Source: Oharaeibacter diazotrophicus (GTDB lineage: Bacteria > Pseudomonadota > Alphaproteobacteria > Rhizobiales > Pleomorphomonadaceae). Taken from it: a DNA stretch of 64,000 nucleotides. The notes under the pieces were generated by a model that saw nothing but the letters and a program-made list of their open reading frames with translations, was not told the DNA's origin and did not search any database. Of the stretch, positions 28,142 through 37,800 are shown piece by piece. Position numbers and translations under genes: made by a program. The DNA is taken from positions 1 through 64,000 of the forward strand of contig NZ_SNXY01000008.1 in NCBI RefSeq assembly GCF_004362745.1. Reading direction: 5' to 3'. Every line of letters begins with the position of its first letter. Positions within the stretch are counted from its first letter, which is position 1.

Positions 28142-28663
28142 GTGAACGTTCAAGGAGTGCCGCTGGACGACGTGTTGCGAGCCTTCCTCCGCACGAACGT
28201 CGACTACTATCGGCCGGTGTTCGTTCGCATGGCCCGCGAGGGCGCCATGTTCCACGCCAACTTCGCGGCGCTGCTCCTGACACCAATTTGGCTCGCCTAC
28301 CGGGGATTCTACGTTGCGCTCGGCGTTCTCTATGCAGTGCCCGCCGCAGCTGCGGTCTTGAACACCCTTTTCTACCTGCTCGTATCGCCTTGGCCGATCC
28401 CGCAACTCGTGCTGCTCGGGCCATTCTTGGCGAGCGTCGGCTTCGGCTCTTTCGGCAATTACCTGCTGTACCGCCGATTCCGGCGCTTGATCGGGGACCG
28501 CTCTGTCCCGTCCGACCAAATCCTCACCCGCGTCGACGGCCGTGGTTTGGGGCCGCCAGTCGCGCGCGCCGTCGCAACGACTGCGGTCCTGATCCTGTTC
28601 GTCGCCTACCCTTTGGCGGTCGTCGTTTCGGCCCTCGCCAACCCGCCGGGCTCTCTCGACTGA
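28142..28663 (+). CDS. DUF2628-like membrane protein
   Basis: A 173-residue protein starting at GTG 28142. The N-terminal soluble part is LRTNVDYYRPVFVRMAREG; then come hydrophobic segments (NFAALLLTPIWLAYRGFYVAL, AAAAVLNTLFYLLV) and a GNYLLYRRFRRLI stretch characteristic of DUF2628 proteins, ending in one more helix. Function unknown. It precedes the SHOCT-type protein by 31 bases and may be cotranscribed with it. Confidence 0.65.
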   Translation: MNVQGVPLDDVLRAFLRTNVDYYRPVFVRMAREGAMFHANFAALLLTPIWLAYRGFYVALGVLYAVPAAAAVLNTLFYLLVSPWPIPQLVLLGPFLASVGFGSFGNYLLYRRFRRLIGDRSVPSDQILTRVDGRGLGPPVARAVATTAVLILFVAYPLAVVVSALANPPGSLD

Positions 28664-28694
28664 ATTCCGACAGCCATCCCGGAGACCGAATTCG

Positions 28695-29192
28695 ATGACC
28701 AACCCGCATCTGAGCGCCACCGACGAACTCGAGCGGCTCGCCGCCCTCCACCGATCCGGCGCCCTGAACGACGCGGAATTCGCGACACAGAAGGCGAAGG
28801 TGCTCAATTCTCCGGCCGCCCCAGCGGTCGAGCGAAAGCCCAAATCCCGGTTCAGGCGCGTTCTGAAATGGACGGGCGTCGCGGTCGCCGGCTTCCTCGT
28901 CTTCGCCTATGTGAACGCCGAGTACCCCGAGCTCTTCCTGTCCGGCCTGCCGAAGTGCGACAGCCCCGAGGCCCGGAAAATGGTGGAGCGGACTGTGGAA
29001 GACGAATCCGTGGGTCTGTATAGGGGGCGGCGGATCGTCCAGTGGCTCGGCAGCCAAGCGACGGAGGACTCTTCACCGAATTTGGTCCGGTGCCGTGGCC
29101 GTGTGTCGCTGAATGCCGGTGGCGAGTCATACCTCAAATACGTCTTCCAGAAGAAGGATGACGGAATCTACATAAGCGTCAAATTTGATTGA
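28695..29192 (+). CDS. SHOCT-motif single-span membrane protein
   Basis: A 165-residue protein with a SHOCT (short C-terminal-type) helix pair at residues 8-37 (DELERLAALHRSGALNDAEFATQKAKVL), a basic stretch, one membrane helix near 60-77, then about 85 extracytoplasmic residues containing two cysteines (LPKCDSPEARKM and LVRCRGRVS) that could form a disulfide. The tail recalls small stress-response membrane proteins; no function is known. It carries a typical Shine-Dalgarno-like GGAGACCG upstream. Confidence 0.65.
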   Translation: MTNPHLSATDELERLAALHRSGALNDAEFATQKAKVLNSPAAPAVERKPKSRFRRVLKWTGVAVAGFLVFAYVNAEYPELFLSGLPKCDSPEARKMVERTVEDESVGLYRGRRIVQWLGSQATEDSSPNLVRCRGRVSLNAGGESYLKYVFQKKDDGIYISVKFD

Positions 29193-29494
29193 AAAGGCGG
29201 TGCTGACTGTCGAGTGAGCGTTCTTGAAATCGCAGTCTCAGGGCTTTGGCGAAAAAGACTCGGCCTCAGTCGCGGACGGCCTGATCGACGGTTCGTTAAA
29301 AGTGCGAATCCTGACGAACGATATCCTTCGGTCCGAACTACTGAGCAGCTCGGCGTCTGCATTTCGTGATACTCCGTGCGCCAGTGGGCCAGAACGTTCG
29401 CCGCAGCCAGGTCCTACCGAAGCGGGGAGCGCTTCAATAAGCGATCAAATCATGTATTTCTTCCATTAGGCTGCTGGCCTGCACGGAGGCTGAT
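29193..29494. other. gap without recognisable gene
   Basis: About 300 bases of mixed composition between the SHOCT gene and an IS remnant. It contains only short frames without ribosome sites or recognisable protein. Confidence 0.4.
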
Positions 29495-29809
29495 TGCCGA
29501 GCCACCATCGGCCGGGTCGTCGCGACCGTCGAACGCGACGGCAGGACCACGACGTCGACCCGCTACCATCTCTCCTCCGCCCGCCTCCCCGCAGCGGCCT
29601 TCGCCAAGGCCGTCCGAGGACATCGGGTCATCGAGAACGGCCTCTACTGAGTTCTCGACACCGCCTTCCGCGAAGACGACACCCGCGCCCGCAAGGATCA
29701 CGGCCCCGAAAACCTCGCCGTCATCCGAAAGCTCGCACTTAACGTCCTCAAGGCCGCAAGGCCGCAAGGTCAGACTGAGGTGGTCCCGGAAATCCGGACA
29801 GGCCGCTAA
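29495..29809 (+). pseudogene. ISAs1-family transposase remnant (C-terminal part)
   Basis: Read in one frame it gives the C-terminal part of an ISAs1-type DDE transposase: TRYHLSSARLPAAAFAKAV, RGHRVIENGLY, a TGA where the family has Trp (HWVLD), then VLDTAFREDDTRARKDHG and ENLAVIRKLALNVLKAA. The first two thirds of the gene are missing and the in-frame stop inactivates the rest. This is a scar of past transposition. Confidence 0.8.
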
Positions 29810-30061
29810 GCTTGGTTTCGGCTGAGAGGAAGCGGTGGACGCGCCGTGGCGCCAGAAACGGCACGGTACGCCCAATCGTCACGCTTGCAATCCAAAGGAG
29901 AAGATACATACTGCAACAGGTGCTAGCGGGGGTGGATATTTTTCCTCCTATTGTAGGGCAATATCGGTCGCCGTTGTCTCGCTGATGGTCGGCAGCGATA
30001 TCGGTTTCGTTGTGCTTGTTCTCTTCTAAGCGCGCCAATACACGCAAGGATTTCGTTTGGA

Positions 30062-32833
30062 ATGGGCGTTACGAAAGCTATTCCACGTATCATAGAAACC
30101 ACCCTGCTTCAACTGTCCGCACCTTCTCTCGTGGTCGGCAGTCTGACGGCCGGCTTTTTGCTGTGCCTCTTCAGCACGTCCATTGGCGGGCACGATGTCT
30201 CGTACGAAGTTCTCGGAAATAAACAGATCGGCATGCTTTTTGCGCCGAACTGGACTTTCGTTTACATGGTTTTATTCCCGCTCTATCTCTACTGCTTCTC
30301 CGTGATAGCAACGTCCCGGGCCAGCATGACGGCCTATATGGTCGAAGAAGGCCTCATCACGGGGCCGCGGGGGGTGCGCACGACCCTGGACGTCGTCGAG
30401 ACGGCCTGGCTCCAGCGGCTGGAAGCGTCCGGACCCATCTTCGCGTTCCTACTCGTCGGCGTCGCCGCCTCATCCGGGTTTCAGTGGTATCATGAGAGTT
30501 ACCTCCCCTTCGTGACCGGAAGTCCCCCGAACTCTCCGCCCGACTGGGGAAATTTCCACTACATTCCTCCACCGCCTCACCCGAAAGAATACATAGGAGT
30601 TTTTGCATATACATCGGCATGCTATCTATACATGGCAATCGTGTTGTTTATATTCCTAGCACTTCTGTATTACGTCGCTCTGTTCGCTTCATTTTTGCGA
30701 ACGACTGCACAACATGATGGCATGTTCAGACTCATCTACCATACCACGGGGCTATCCACGGAATTCTACAAGCTTGTACGATACATATTCTTCATCACGA
30801 TCCTTGGGCTGTGTGCAGCGTATGCCATGAGGCTACAGTCCCTCTACCTCGGCTCGAACTACACTCATATCAAATACTTTATGTTCTCGGAGTTCTTCCC
30901 TACCGGTGACGGCGTGGCCCCGTCGCAGAAGTCGAACTACTCCGCCGGCACGAGCCTTGGCGTTGCCGTCTACACGCTGCTCGTCGCCGGCCTGTCGGTT
31001 TCGATGATCTGGTCGGCATCGGCAGACTCCAGATCCTACTATCTCCAGCGTATCGGAGACGCCGACTGGCGCCGCTCCGCCCACCTCGGCTACGATAAGA
31101 CGCTCGTGGACGCGATCCGCGGCCAGACCTTCCTGCGCGCCTTCCTGCCGAAATACGCCTGGATGACGGCGTCAATCGCGTGCCTGTGCCTTGCCATCGT
31201 TTGGGCTGACATCGGATCGCTCTTCGTCCTGTCCTTGGCTTTCGCCCTCCTCGCCCTGAAAACCGTTCACGATGAGCCGACACCCAGCCTGCGCATCGCG
31301 CACAGGCCGACATCCTTAAGACAGGGAGATCGAGCCGCCCTGCTCGGAATCCTGTCTAAATTCGCAAATACGAACAGCCCTGAAATCATCGACATGATTG
31401 TCCGGGATGCTAGCATCCCAGAAGAAATAAAATCAAACATCCAGGACCGACTGAAGACGGCGCAGCACAAAATATCCGATCTACTGGACCTTGCGTCGCA
31501 GCAGGGAACCGTGCCGGGCGAAAGAGCCAGCGTACTCGGATTTCTGATCGTCGTCGTCGTCGGGCTGGTGGGTGCCGATATCGGCTGCTCGCTGTACCAG
31601 ATCGCCGCCAACAATCAACTAATGGACAAGCCTCTGTTAGATGGTATTCGATTAACGACTTGCAATATAATTTTCAATTACTCCGAATCAAAAGACCATC
31701 CTGATAGTGTGGAAACGATCATGCGAGCCGAAATAAAGCATTCTGACTTGCTATATCTTGCAGAAATACTTGCTGATACGGCATTGAATTCCGGACGTCC
31801 GAAGCAATATTTCGATGATTTGTTGATTCGCGCCAATATTCCGCCTCGCTTTAGGCACATCAGCGTCGGTCGCTTCGACGGGCCCATGGCATCTTCGAAC
31901 TTCGTGTCATGGGCGATCAGCCAAGGCAAGAATCCCCGAAACACGAAGCAAGCGACCCTCGCCTCGCTTCTTCTTCCCGTGCTCGGGGATCTTTCCTTCG
32001 ATAATGCCACCTGGATCGCAGCGTTGTTGATCGCCTACGACTTTGTCGTCGCCGAAGACGAGGCGGAACTGCGTCGGCGCTTCACCATCCCCGTCGTCGC
32101 AGTGCGGTCCGTCCCGGCGCCGGTGGCGGAGAACAATGCCAGCCACGGTCCAGATTTCACGTGGCAGGGCGACGCCGAGTACGAGCAGTTGCAGGCCATT
32201 CTGCGTCCCAATGCGATCGGTATCGACGTGGGCTTTCTCACCTGCGCCGCGCGCGCATCACGCTCCATCTGCCGTATCGAGATCGGCGATCGCGGGGCGG
32301 TCGGAACCGGTTTCCTGATTCGGCCCGACATCATCGCAACCTGTTATCATGTCTTCGGGCGCGATGATTTAGAAGTACGCCGCAACATCTCTCTGTCTCG
32401 CCTGCAGTTCGGCGCTATCAGCACAGATACTTCAAATGATACAGTCCAGTACATTCCACTCGCCGGGGCTGAAATACTGTCTGCCAGCGCAATAGATATT
32501 GACGATTACATCATGCTCCGTATCGAAGTCGGGGATTTCAACAAATTCGTTCTGCCAATTTCCGAATCGCCCCTCGGCCGGGGAGGCAGCATCAACATCC
32601 TCCATCATCCGCGCGGCATAGCGATGCAGCTGGACATCAGTCCGTCAGGGATCACCTGGCTCGGTTCCAATCGCACGCAGTACATCTGCAACGCACAGGT
32701 CGGCTCCAGCGGCGCCCCCTGCTTCGACGATCAGTGGAATGTCGTCGCTCTTCATCATGCGATGCGCACGAAAGCTTTCGGCGTTGCGGGTGAGGGTATT
32801 CCCATTAACAAAATTTCCCAAAAACTGGGGTGA
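30062..32833 (+). CDS. multi-spanning membrane protein with C-terminal trypsin-like protease domain
   Basis: A 923-residue protein not recognised as a whole. Residues 1-440 hold about seven or eight membrane helices; one more helix lies near 498-515. Residues about 570-660 form a helical region (QYFDDLLIRANIPPRF, SNFVSWAISQGKNP) that loosely resembles effector-associated domains (EADs) of bacterial conflict systems. The last 190 residues are a trypsin-like serine protease with His763 (IIATCYHVFG), Asp815 (DIDDYIMLRI) and Ser883 (NAQVGSSGAPCFDD), so all three catalytic residues are present. EAD-protease fusions are known in predicted signalling and defence loci. Codon use is less G+C-rich than the backbone. 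It is followed four bases later by a small membrane protein gene. Confidence 0.7.
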   Translation: MGVTKAIPRIIETTLLQLSAPSLVVGSLTAGFLLCLFSTSIGGHDVSYEVLGNKQIGMLFAPNWTFVYMVLFPLYLYCFSVIATSRASMTAYMVEEGLITGPRGVRTTLDVVETAWLQRLEASGPIFAFLLVGVAASSGFQWYHESYLPFVTGSPPNSPPDWGNFHYIPPPPHPKEYIGVFAYTSACYLYMAIVLFIFLALLYYVALFASFLRTTAQHDGMFRLIYHTTGLSTEFYKLVRYIFFITILGLCAAYAMRLQSLYLGSNYTHIKYFMFSEFFPTGDGVAPSQKSNYSAGTSLGVAVYTLLVAGLSVSMIWSASADSRSYYLQRIGDADWRRSAHLGYDKTLVDAIRGQTFLRAFLPKYAWMTASIACLCLAIVWADIGSLFVLSLAFALLALKTVHDEPTPSLRIAHRPTSLRQGDRAALLGILSKFANTNSPEIIDMIVRDASIPEEIKSNIQDRLKTAQHKISDLLDLASQQGTVPGERASVLGFLIVVVVGLVGADIGCSLYQIAANNQLMDKPLLDGIRLTTCNIIFNYSESKDHPDSVETIMRAEIKHSDLLYLAEILADTALNSGRPKQYFDDLLIRANIPPRFRHISVGRFDGPMASSNFVSWAISQGKNPRNTKQATLASLLLPVLGDLSFDNATWIAALLIAYDFVVAEDEAELRRRFTIPVVAVRSVPAPVAENNASHGPDFTWQGDAEYEQLQAILRPNAIGIDVGFLTCAARASRSICRIEIGDRGAVGTGFLIRPDIIATCYHVFGRDDLEVRRNISLSRLQFGAISTDTSNDTVQYIPLAGAEILSASAIDIDDYIMLRIEVGDFNKFVLPISESPLGRGGSINILHHPRGIAMQLDISPSGITWLGSNRTQYICNAQVGSSGAPCFDDQWNVVALHHAMRTKAFGVAGEGIPINKISQKLG

Positions 32834-32836
32834 ATC

Positions 32837-33241
32837 ATGGGCCGCCGCATCATCGATATTCAATTAAACTCCCCCGGCGGGGCGCAACTGGATACGTATG
32901 TCGACAAGGTGGTCAAGTATGTACCGGCAGACGTCATCGCCGCCTGGACGGCTGTCCTCGGTCTCGTCAAGGCGGGTGCCGGTGAGAACAGGGAACCCAT
33001 CCTCTGGGCGTGCTTCGCCTTTGGAACGGTGTTCACCGCGATCTGGACCTGGCGGCAGGCAGCCTCTCCGAGCGGCATCGCGCCGCGGATCCAGACGATC
33101 GTCTCCACCGCCGCCTTCGCCGTCTGGGCAATCGCTATCGGGCCCCCGTTCGACGCGTACCTCGATCCGATTGTCGGTTCGTTGCTGCTGATCGGTTTCA
33201 CGCTCGTCAGCGGGCTGGTACCCACAGGACAGGGAGAGTGA
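32837..33241 (+). CDS. small membrane protein partner
   Basis: A 134-residue protein with a short soluble N-terminus (MGRRIIDIQLNSPGG, DKVVKYVPADVIAAW) and three or four predicted helices. No family is recognised. It is packed between the membrane protease (gap 3 bases) and an alpha/beta hydrolase (gap 1 base), so the three genes form one operon. The N-terminal ADVIAAWTA segment and helices may contact the protease's membrane half; this is inferred from gene order. Confidence 0.6.
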   Translation: MGRRIIDIQLNSPGGAQLDTYVDKVVKYVPADVIAAWTAVLGLVKAGAGENREPILWACFAFGTVFTAIWTWRQAASPSGIAPRIQTIVSTAAFAVWAIAIGPPFDAYLDPIVGSLLLIGFTLVSGLVPTGQGE

Positions 33242-33242
33242 G

Positions 33243-34223
33243 ATGAACCCCTATGCGTGGGCGATCCACAGCCTGGAGGAGCGTCTCGCAGCCGTCGACG
33301 ACCCGTTCAAGGTGGCGGGCCTGTACGCGCCCAGCCGCCTGGCCGCACCGCCTAGCGTGACGGAAGATACTTCGGCTGGCCTTCGCGCAACCTTTCCCGC
33401 CGCAGCGCCCGTTCGCGCGAGCGGCGGCCCGATCGATTTCGTTCTGGACACGATGGGCGAAGAGGGCGTTCAGCACCTGCCGGTCCGCATCTACGCCGCC
33501 AGAAGGGAGCGTCTGCGCTGCATCGTCGTGCCCCACTGGAACGCCACGGACGGCGGCTATGATCGGTTGGCGGCCATCCTGTGTCGGTGCGGGATCACGA
33601 CCTACGTCGTCACCATGCCGCATCATGGCACCCGCGGCGTGCCAGGAGCGCGCGTGGCGAACCGTTTCCTCAACGCGGACCTTGACGCGACGGTATCCTC
33701 CGTCCGGCAGGCGGTCGCCGAAGTGCGGGCGCTCGTTGCTTGGCTTACGGCGGCCGGAGGTCCGGAGGTGGTCATCGTGGGGGTCAGTCTCGGTTCCTGC
33801 ATCGCGGGCCTGGTGGGCGCCGTCGAGCGCCGGGTGACGCGCTACGTCCTGGTTCTGAGCGCCGGCGATTTCGGTGAAACGGTCTGGCTGGGACGCGCCA
33901 CCCGGCATATCCGAGCCGCGTTGGACGATCATGTCACCCTGGAGGAGCTGCGCAGGGTCTGGGCCGTGATCAGCCCGGAATCCTACATCGATGCCATTCG
34001 AGAGAACGGATCACAAATCTATCTTATCACCGGCATCTTCGACACGGTCGTTCCACCGCCGGCTTCCCGCCGGTTCGTGCGAAAGCTCCGCGACGGCGGG
34101 GTGCCGACGAAGGTTAGCGAACTGTGGTGCGGGCACTACACGCTCGGCCTGTTTCCGTTCAATCTGATTTCCGTCGCCTGCATCCTGTGGTTTCTCCTGC
34201 GCGGCCATGCGCATCCTGCGTGA
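33243..34223 (+). CDS. alpha/beta hydrolase (ABHD18-like)
   Basis: A 326-residue hydrolase-fold protein with nucleophile Ser in GVSLGS, acid Asp in GIFDTVVPP and His in CGHYTLG, in the canonical order. The strand before the nucleophile is GGPEVVIVGVSLGSCIAGL, and the lid precedes RFVRKLRDGG. It lacks a signal peptide; a hydrophobic stretch at the extreme C-terminus (FNLISVACILWFLL) may anchor it to the membrane. It is the third gene of the membrane-protease cassette. Its substrate may be a lipid or an ester. The end overlaps an endonuclease-like fragment by 17 bases. Confidence 0.75.
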   Translation: MNPYAWAIHSLEERLAAVDDPFKVAGLYAPSRLAAPPSVTEDTSAGLRATFPAAAPVRASGGPIDFVLDTMGEEGVQHLPVRIYAARRERLRCIVVPHWNATDGGYDRLAAILCRCGITTYVVTMPHHGTRGVPGARVANRFLNADLDATVSSVRQAVAEVRALVAWLTAAGGPEVVIVGVSLGSCIAGLVGAVERRVTRYVLVLSAGDFGETVWLGRATRHIRAALDDHVTLEELRRVWAVISPESYIDAIRENGSQIYLITGIFDTVVPPPASRRFVRKLRDGGVPTKVSELWCGHYTLGLFPFNLISVACILWFLLRGHAHPA

Positions 34224-34560
34224 CCGCCGTCTCAATGTCCGCCAGTGGGACACCCGGCTGGGCACCACCGAAGGTGAGGTCGTCCTGCTGGGCGACTTCA
34301 ACCGTGTTTTCGACCGGGCGAACGAAGTCCTATTCGCCGATCTGGACGACGGGACACCGGCCGGTCTCGATCTGTTCATGGTGCCCTACAAACAAGAGAT
34401 CACGTGCAACGGACACTCCAGCAAACCCGAGAAATCGATAGACTATGTCATCACGACGAAATCGCTCTGGCAGAAGGCCGTGCGTGCCGAGATTCCGAAG
34501 ATCGACGTGACATCGAATGTAAGCAATCACTGCCCGACCTTTCTGGATCTGCAGCGATAG
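34207..34560 (+). pseudogene. C-terminal fragment of endonuclease/exonuclease/phosphatase-family protein
   Basis: A 117-residue open frame that matches only the second half of the EEP fold: VVLLGDFNR (catalytic Asp and Asn), LDDGTPAGLDLFMVPY, SIDYVITT, and an ending VSNHCPTFLDL in place of the usual SDHCP. The N-terminal half with the other catalytic residues is absent, replaced by the end of the alpha/beta hydrolase gene. The frame is intact, but the catalytic apparatus is incomplete, so it is treated as a remnant left by recombination. Confidence 0.7.
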
Positions 34561-34864
34561 CGAGCCAGGCGAGCGCCCTGGGCGTTCTTCGCGCGAAGAC
34601 GGCATGCGGGACGATTACCGTCGAGGGAACGATCAGGTTCGGAGCTGATGCTCCTCACGCCTGGCAGAGTTGCCGTCGGCCGTCCACGGCGCTTCCATCC
34701 ATAAATTCATAGGCTTCTCCGCCGCGTGGCCACGGTGCCCACGCGGCGGGACGAGTGAAAAAGAAGCAAGGATGCAACTTCATCTTGTTGCTGCTCCTCA
34801 TTGCTGCAATCATTAACGCATTGGGATGCCACGCCGGTCGTGCCGTTGGGGAGCGGAGCGAACA
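34561..34864. other. intergenic region upstream of RHS gene
   Basis: About 300 bases with a strong hairpin at 34719-34749 and an A+T-rich patch (AAAAAGAAGCAAGG) before the RHS start. It probably holds the terminator of the preceding cassette and the promoter of the RHS gene; no clear -35/-10 was found. Confidence 0.5.
34719..34749. terminator. G+C-rich hairpin, possible terminator
   Basis: An 11-base perfect inverted repeat, CCGCCGCGTGG / CCACGCGGCGG, with a 9-base loop, between the membrane-protease cassette and the RHS gene. There is no U-tract, so termination is inferred from position. Confidence 0.5.
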
Positions 34865-37800
34865 ATGCGCAGGTTACGTCCATTTGCCATCCTCGTGCTT
34901 ACGGCATTGATTTTCCTGCGGCTTGCGACGCCGGAAGGCTGGGCGGCAAGCGCCGCCCGGGACGTGATCGAAAGCTACAGAGCCGGTTTCGAGGAACCGC
35001 TCGTAGCCACGGGGAAGACGACATCGGCCGACGACGACGCCCTGGCCGAGATGCTGCAGAAGGCATCCTCCGCCCCTGAAGGCGAGATGCTCGCGCTCCT
35101 GGACAGGTATGCCGAGGCTCATCCGGACTCGGGCTGGACTCTGCCGGTGCTGACCAATCTCGGCCTGTCCGCCTATCAGGCCGGCCGGTTCTCGCTCGCC
35201 ATTTCCGCGTTCGAACGCGCCTGGGCCATCGGCAAGGGGCAGGAGTCCGAAGAGGCCCGCAATCTCGCCGATCGGGCCCTCGGCGAACTCCTGCAGATGC
35301 ACGCCCGCCTCGGCCATGCCGACATGATCGAGGCGCTGCTCGCCGAAGCGGACCTGCGGACCCCCACCGGCAGCGCCACGGAGAGCATCGCGGGCGCCCG
35401 GGAAGGCATGCGGCAGATGCGCGAGTTGCCGAGTGTCGCGTATCTCTGCGGTCCCCTGGCCCTGCGCGCTCTTCTGCTACAGCAGGGCTACTCCGAAGCC
35501 GGCGTGAAATTCGTCGAAGCCGTGCGGTCGGGGCCTCATGGCACGACGCTGAAGCAACTCGCGGAGCTGGCCGACCAGGCGAAGCTGAACTATCGGCTGG
35601 TCGCCCGCCAGCCGGGGACGGCGGTGCCGACGCCGGCGGTCGTCCACTGGAAGGTGAACCACTTCGCCGCGATCGTGGCGGAGGAGAACGGCTTCTACCA
35701 TGTCGTCGACCCGACCTTCGGCAGCAGCCTGTGGGTGACGAAGGAGACCGTCGACCTGGAGAGCAGCGGTCACTTCCTGACGCCGGCGCCGCTGCAGGAG
35801 GGCTGGGCCGAGATCAAAAAGGAAGACGTCGCCTCTGTGTATGGCATGGGGTCGACCAGCAACGGCGATCCGAGGGCGACGAAACCGACCGACCATCAGA
35901 CCAAACCGGACTGCCAGCCGCCTTCGGGCCCGAAAGGGCCGGATCAAGGAAGCGATAGCTGCCCTTCGAATTCGGACAGCCCGCCCAACGATCCCGGCTG
36001 CCAGGGAATGTGCGGGTACAATTTCACGGAATCGGTCGTCAGCCTGAACATCAAGGACAGACCTGTCGGCTACAAGCCGCCCTTCGGGCCCGCCGTGCCT
36101 TTCACCGTGACCTACAACCAGCGCGAGGCGTCGCAGCCGTCGGTCTTTCCGTTCTCCAACCTCGGCCCGAAATGGTCCTTCAACTGGCTGAGCTACATCC
36201 GCGACGACCCTCGCAAAGCCGGGCGATCGGTGGTGCGCGTCGTCGGCGGCGGCGGCTCGGTCGCCTACGACGGCTTCGAGCGCGGGAGCGGCACGTTCGA
36301 CCGCGAGTCGGAGACGGGTGCGATCCTGACGGTGGTGTCGCACCCGCGCGGCATCTATCAGCGCAAACTGCCCGATGGATCCCTCGAAACCTACAGCCGC
36401 GCGGTCGGCAAAAGCGCCGCGCTGCGGTTCCTCCTGTTGACCAAGATCGCGGATCCCCACGGCAACGCCGTCACGCTCACCTACGACACGAGCGATCGCC
36501 TGGTATCGATCACCGATGCCGCGGGCAAGGTCACGCGTCTTGCATACGGTCTCGCCGAAAGCCCGCTTCTCATCACCAAGGTGACCGACCCCTTCGCGCG
36601 CTCGGCAGTGTTCACTTACGAGAAGTTCGGTAAAGGCGGCTTTCGGCTGGCCTCGATCACCGACACGATCGGCCTGACCTCGAGCTTCACCTATGCGAAG
36701 GGCAGCGCAAAGATCGTCGGACTGACGACCCCCTATGGAACGACCAGTTTCGAGGCCGACGGGACAGAGGCCCAGCGATACATCGAAGTTACGGATCCGC
36801 TCGGCAACAAGGAACTCCTGGAGTCCTTCAACGATTCCGCCGTGCCGTTTTCCGAGTCTTTGACGCCGGAAGGCATGAACGTTCGCAATGAGTATTTAAA
36901 TTATCGCAATACCATGTATTGGGATAAGCACGCCTATACGTTCGAAGATGGCGATGACGATAGTCAGTACTATGGCGCGGCGCGCGTGACCCACTGGCTT
37001 CACGACAAGAACAATTTCGACTTCAGAAGCAATACAATCGAGAGCATAAAGCCTCCTCTGGAGGCACGGATTTGGATGAATTACGAGTCCCAGGACGAAC
37101 AGGGTGAAACCTATCTTCAGGAAGGCACGTTCGACAAGCCACTCCATGTCGGGCGGGCTATTTCGGCAAGCGCGACGCTCCTCGAGTCCTTCGAATACAA
37201 TACGCTCGGAAACGTCACCCGCTACGTCGACCCTGCCGGCCGGACGACGAATTTCCTCTATGGCGACGGCGTCGACCTGCAAGCGGTTCAGCGGCTCAAG
37301 GACAGGGCCCCGGCCGATACCCTCGCCCAATTCGTCTATGACGGCAGGCACCTGCCGCAGATCTACGTGGATGCGGCGGGACAGAGCACGCGCTTCACCT
37401 ACAACACCCGTGGCCAGGTCACGGTCGCGGTGAACGCGAAGGGCGAGAAGACGAGCTACATCTACGACGGCAACGGCTATCTCGCCCGTGTCGTCAACGC
37501 CCATGGCAAGACGTCGGTCGCCTTCACCCGGGACACCCTTGGCCGCGCGGTCGCCATGACCGATTCCGAGGGGTACACCGTCCGCTACGAGTATGACGCG
37601 CTCGACCGGGTCACGACCGAACGCTTCCCCGATGGAACGACGCGTACCTACGGCTACGACAAACTCGACCTGGTACGGATCAAGGACCGCGAGGGCCGGG
37701 TCACCCGGCTCACCTACGACGCCCTGCGCAACCTGACGAGCGTGACCGACCCGCTCGGGCAGAAGACCCGTTTCACCTATTACAAGAACGGCGTGCTGCG

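Noticed and set aside
29835-30029. Short frame before the membrane-protease gene
   Set aside because: No ribosome site and low-quality composition; probably part of the upstream regulatory stretch.
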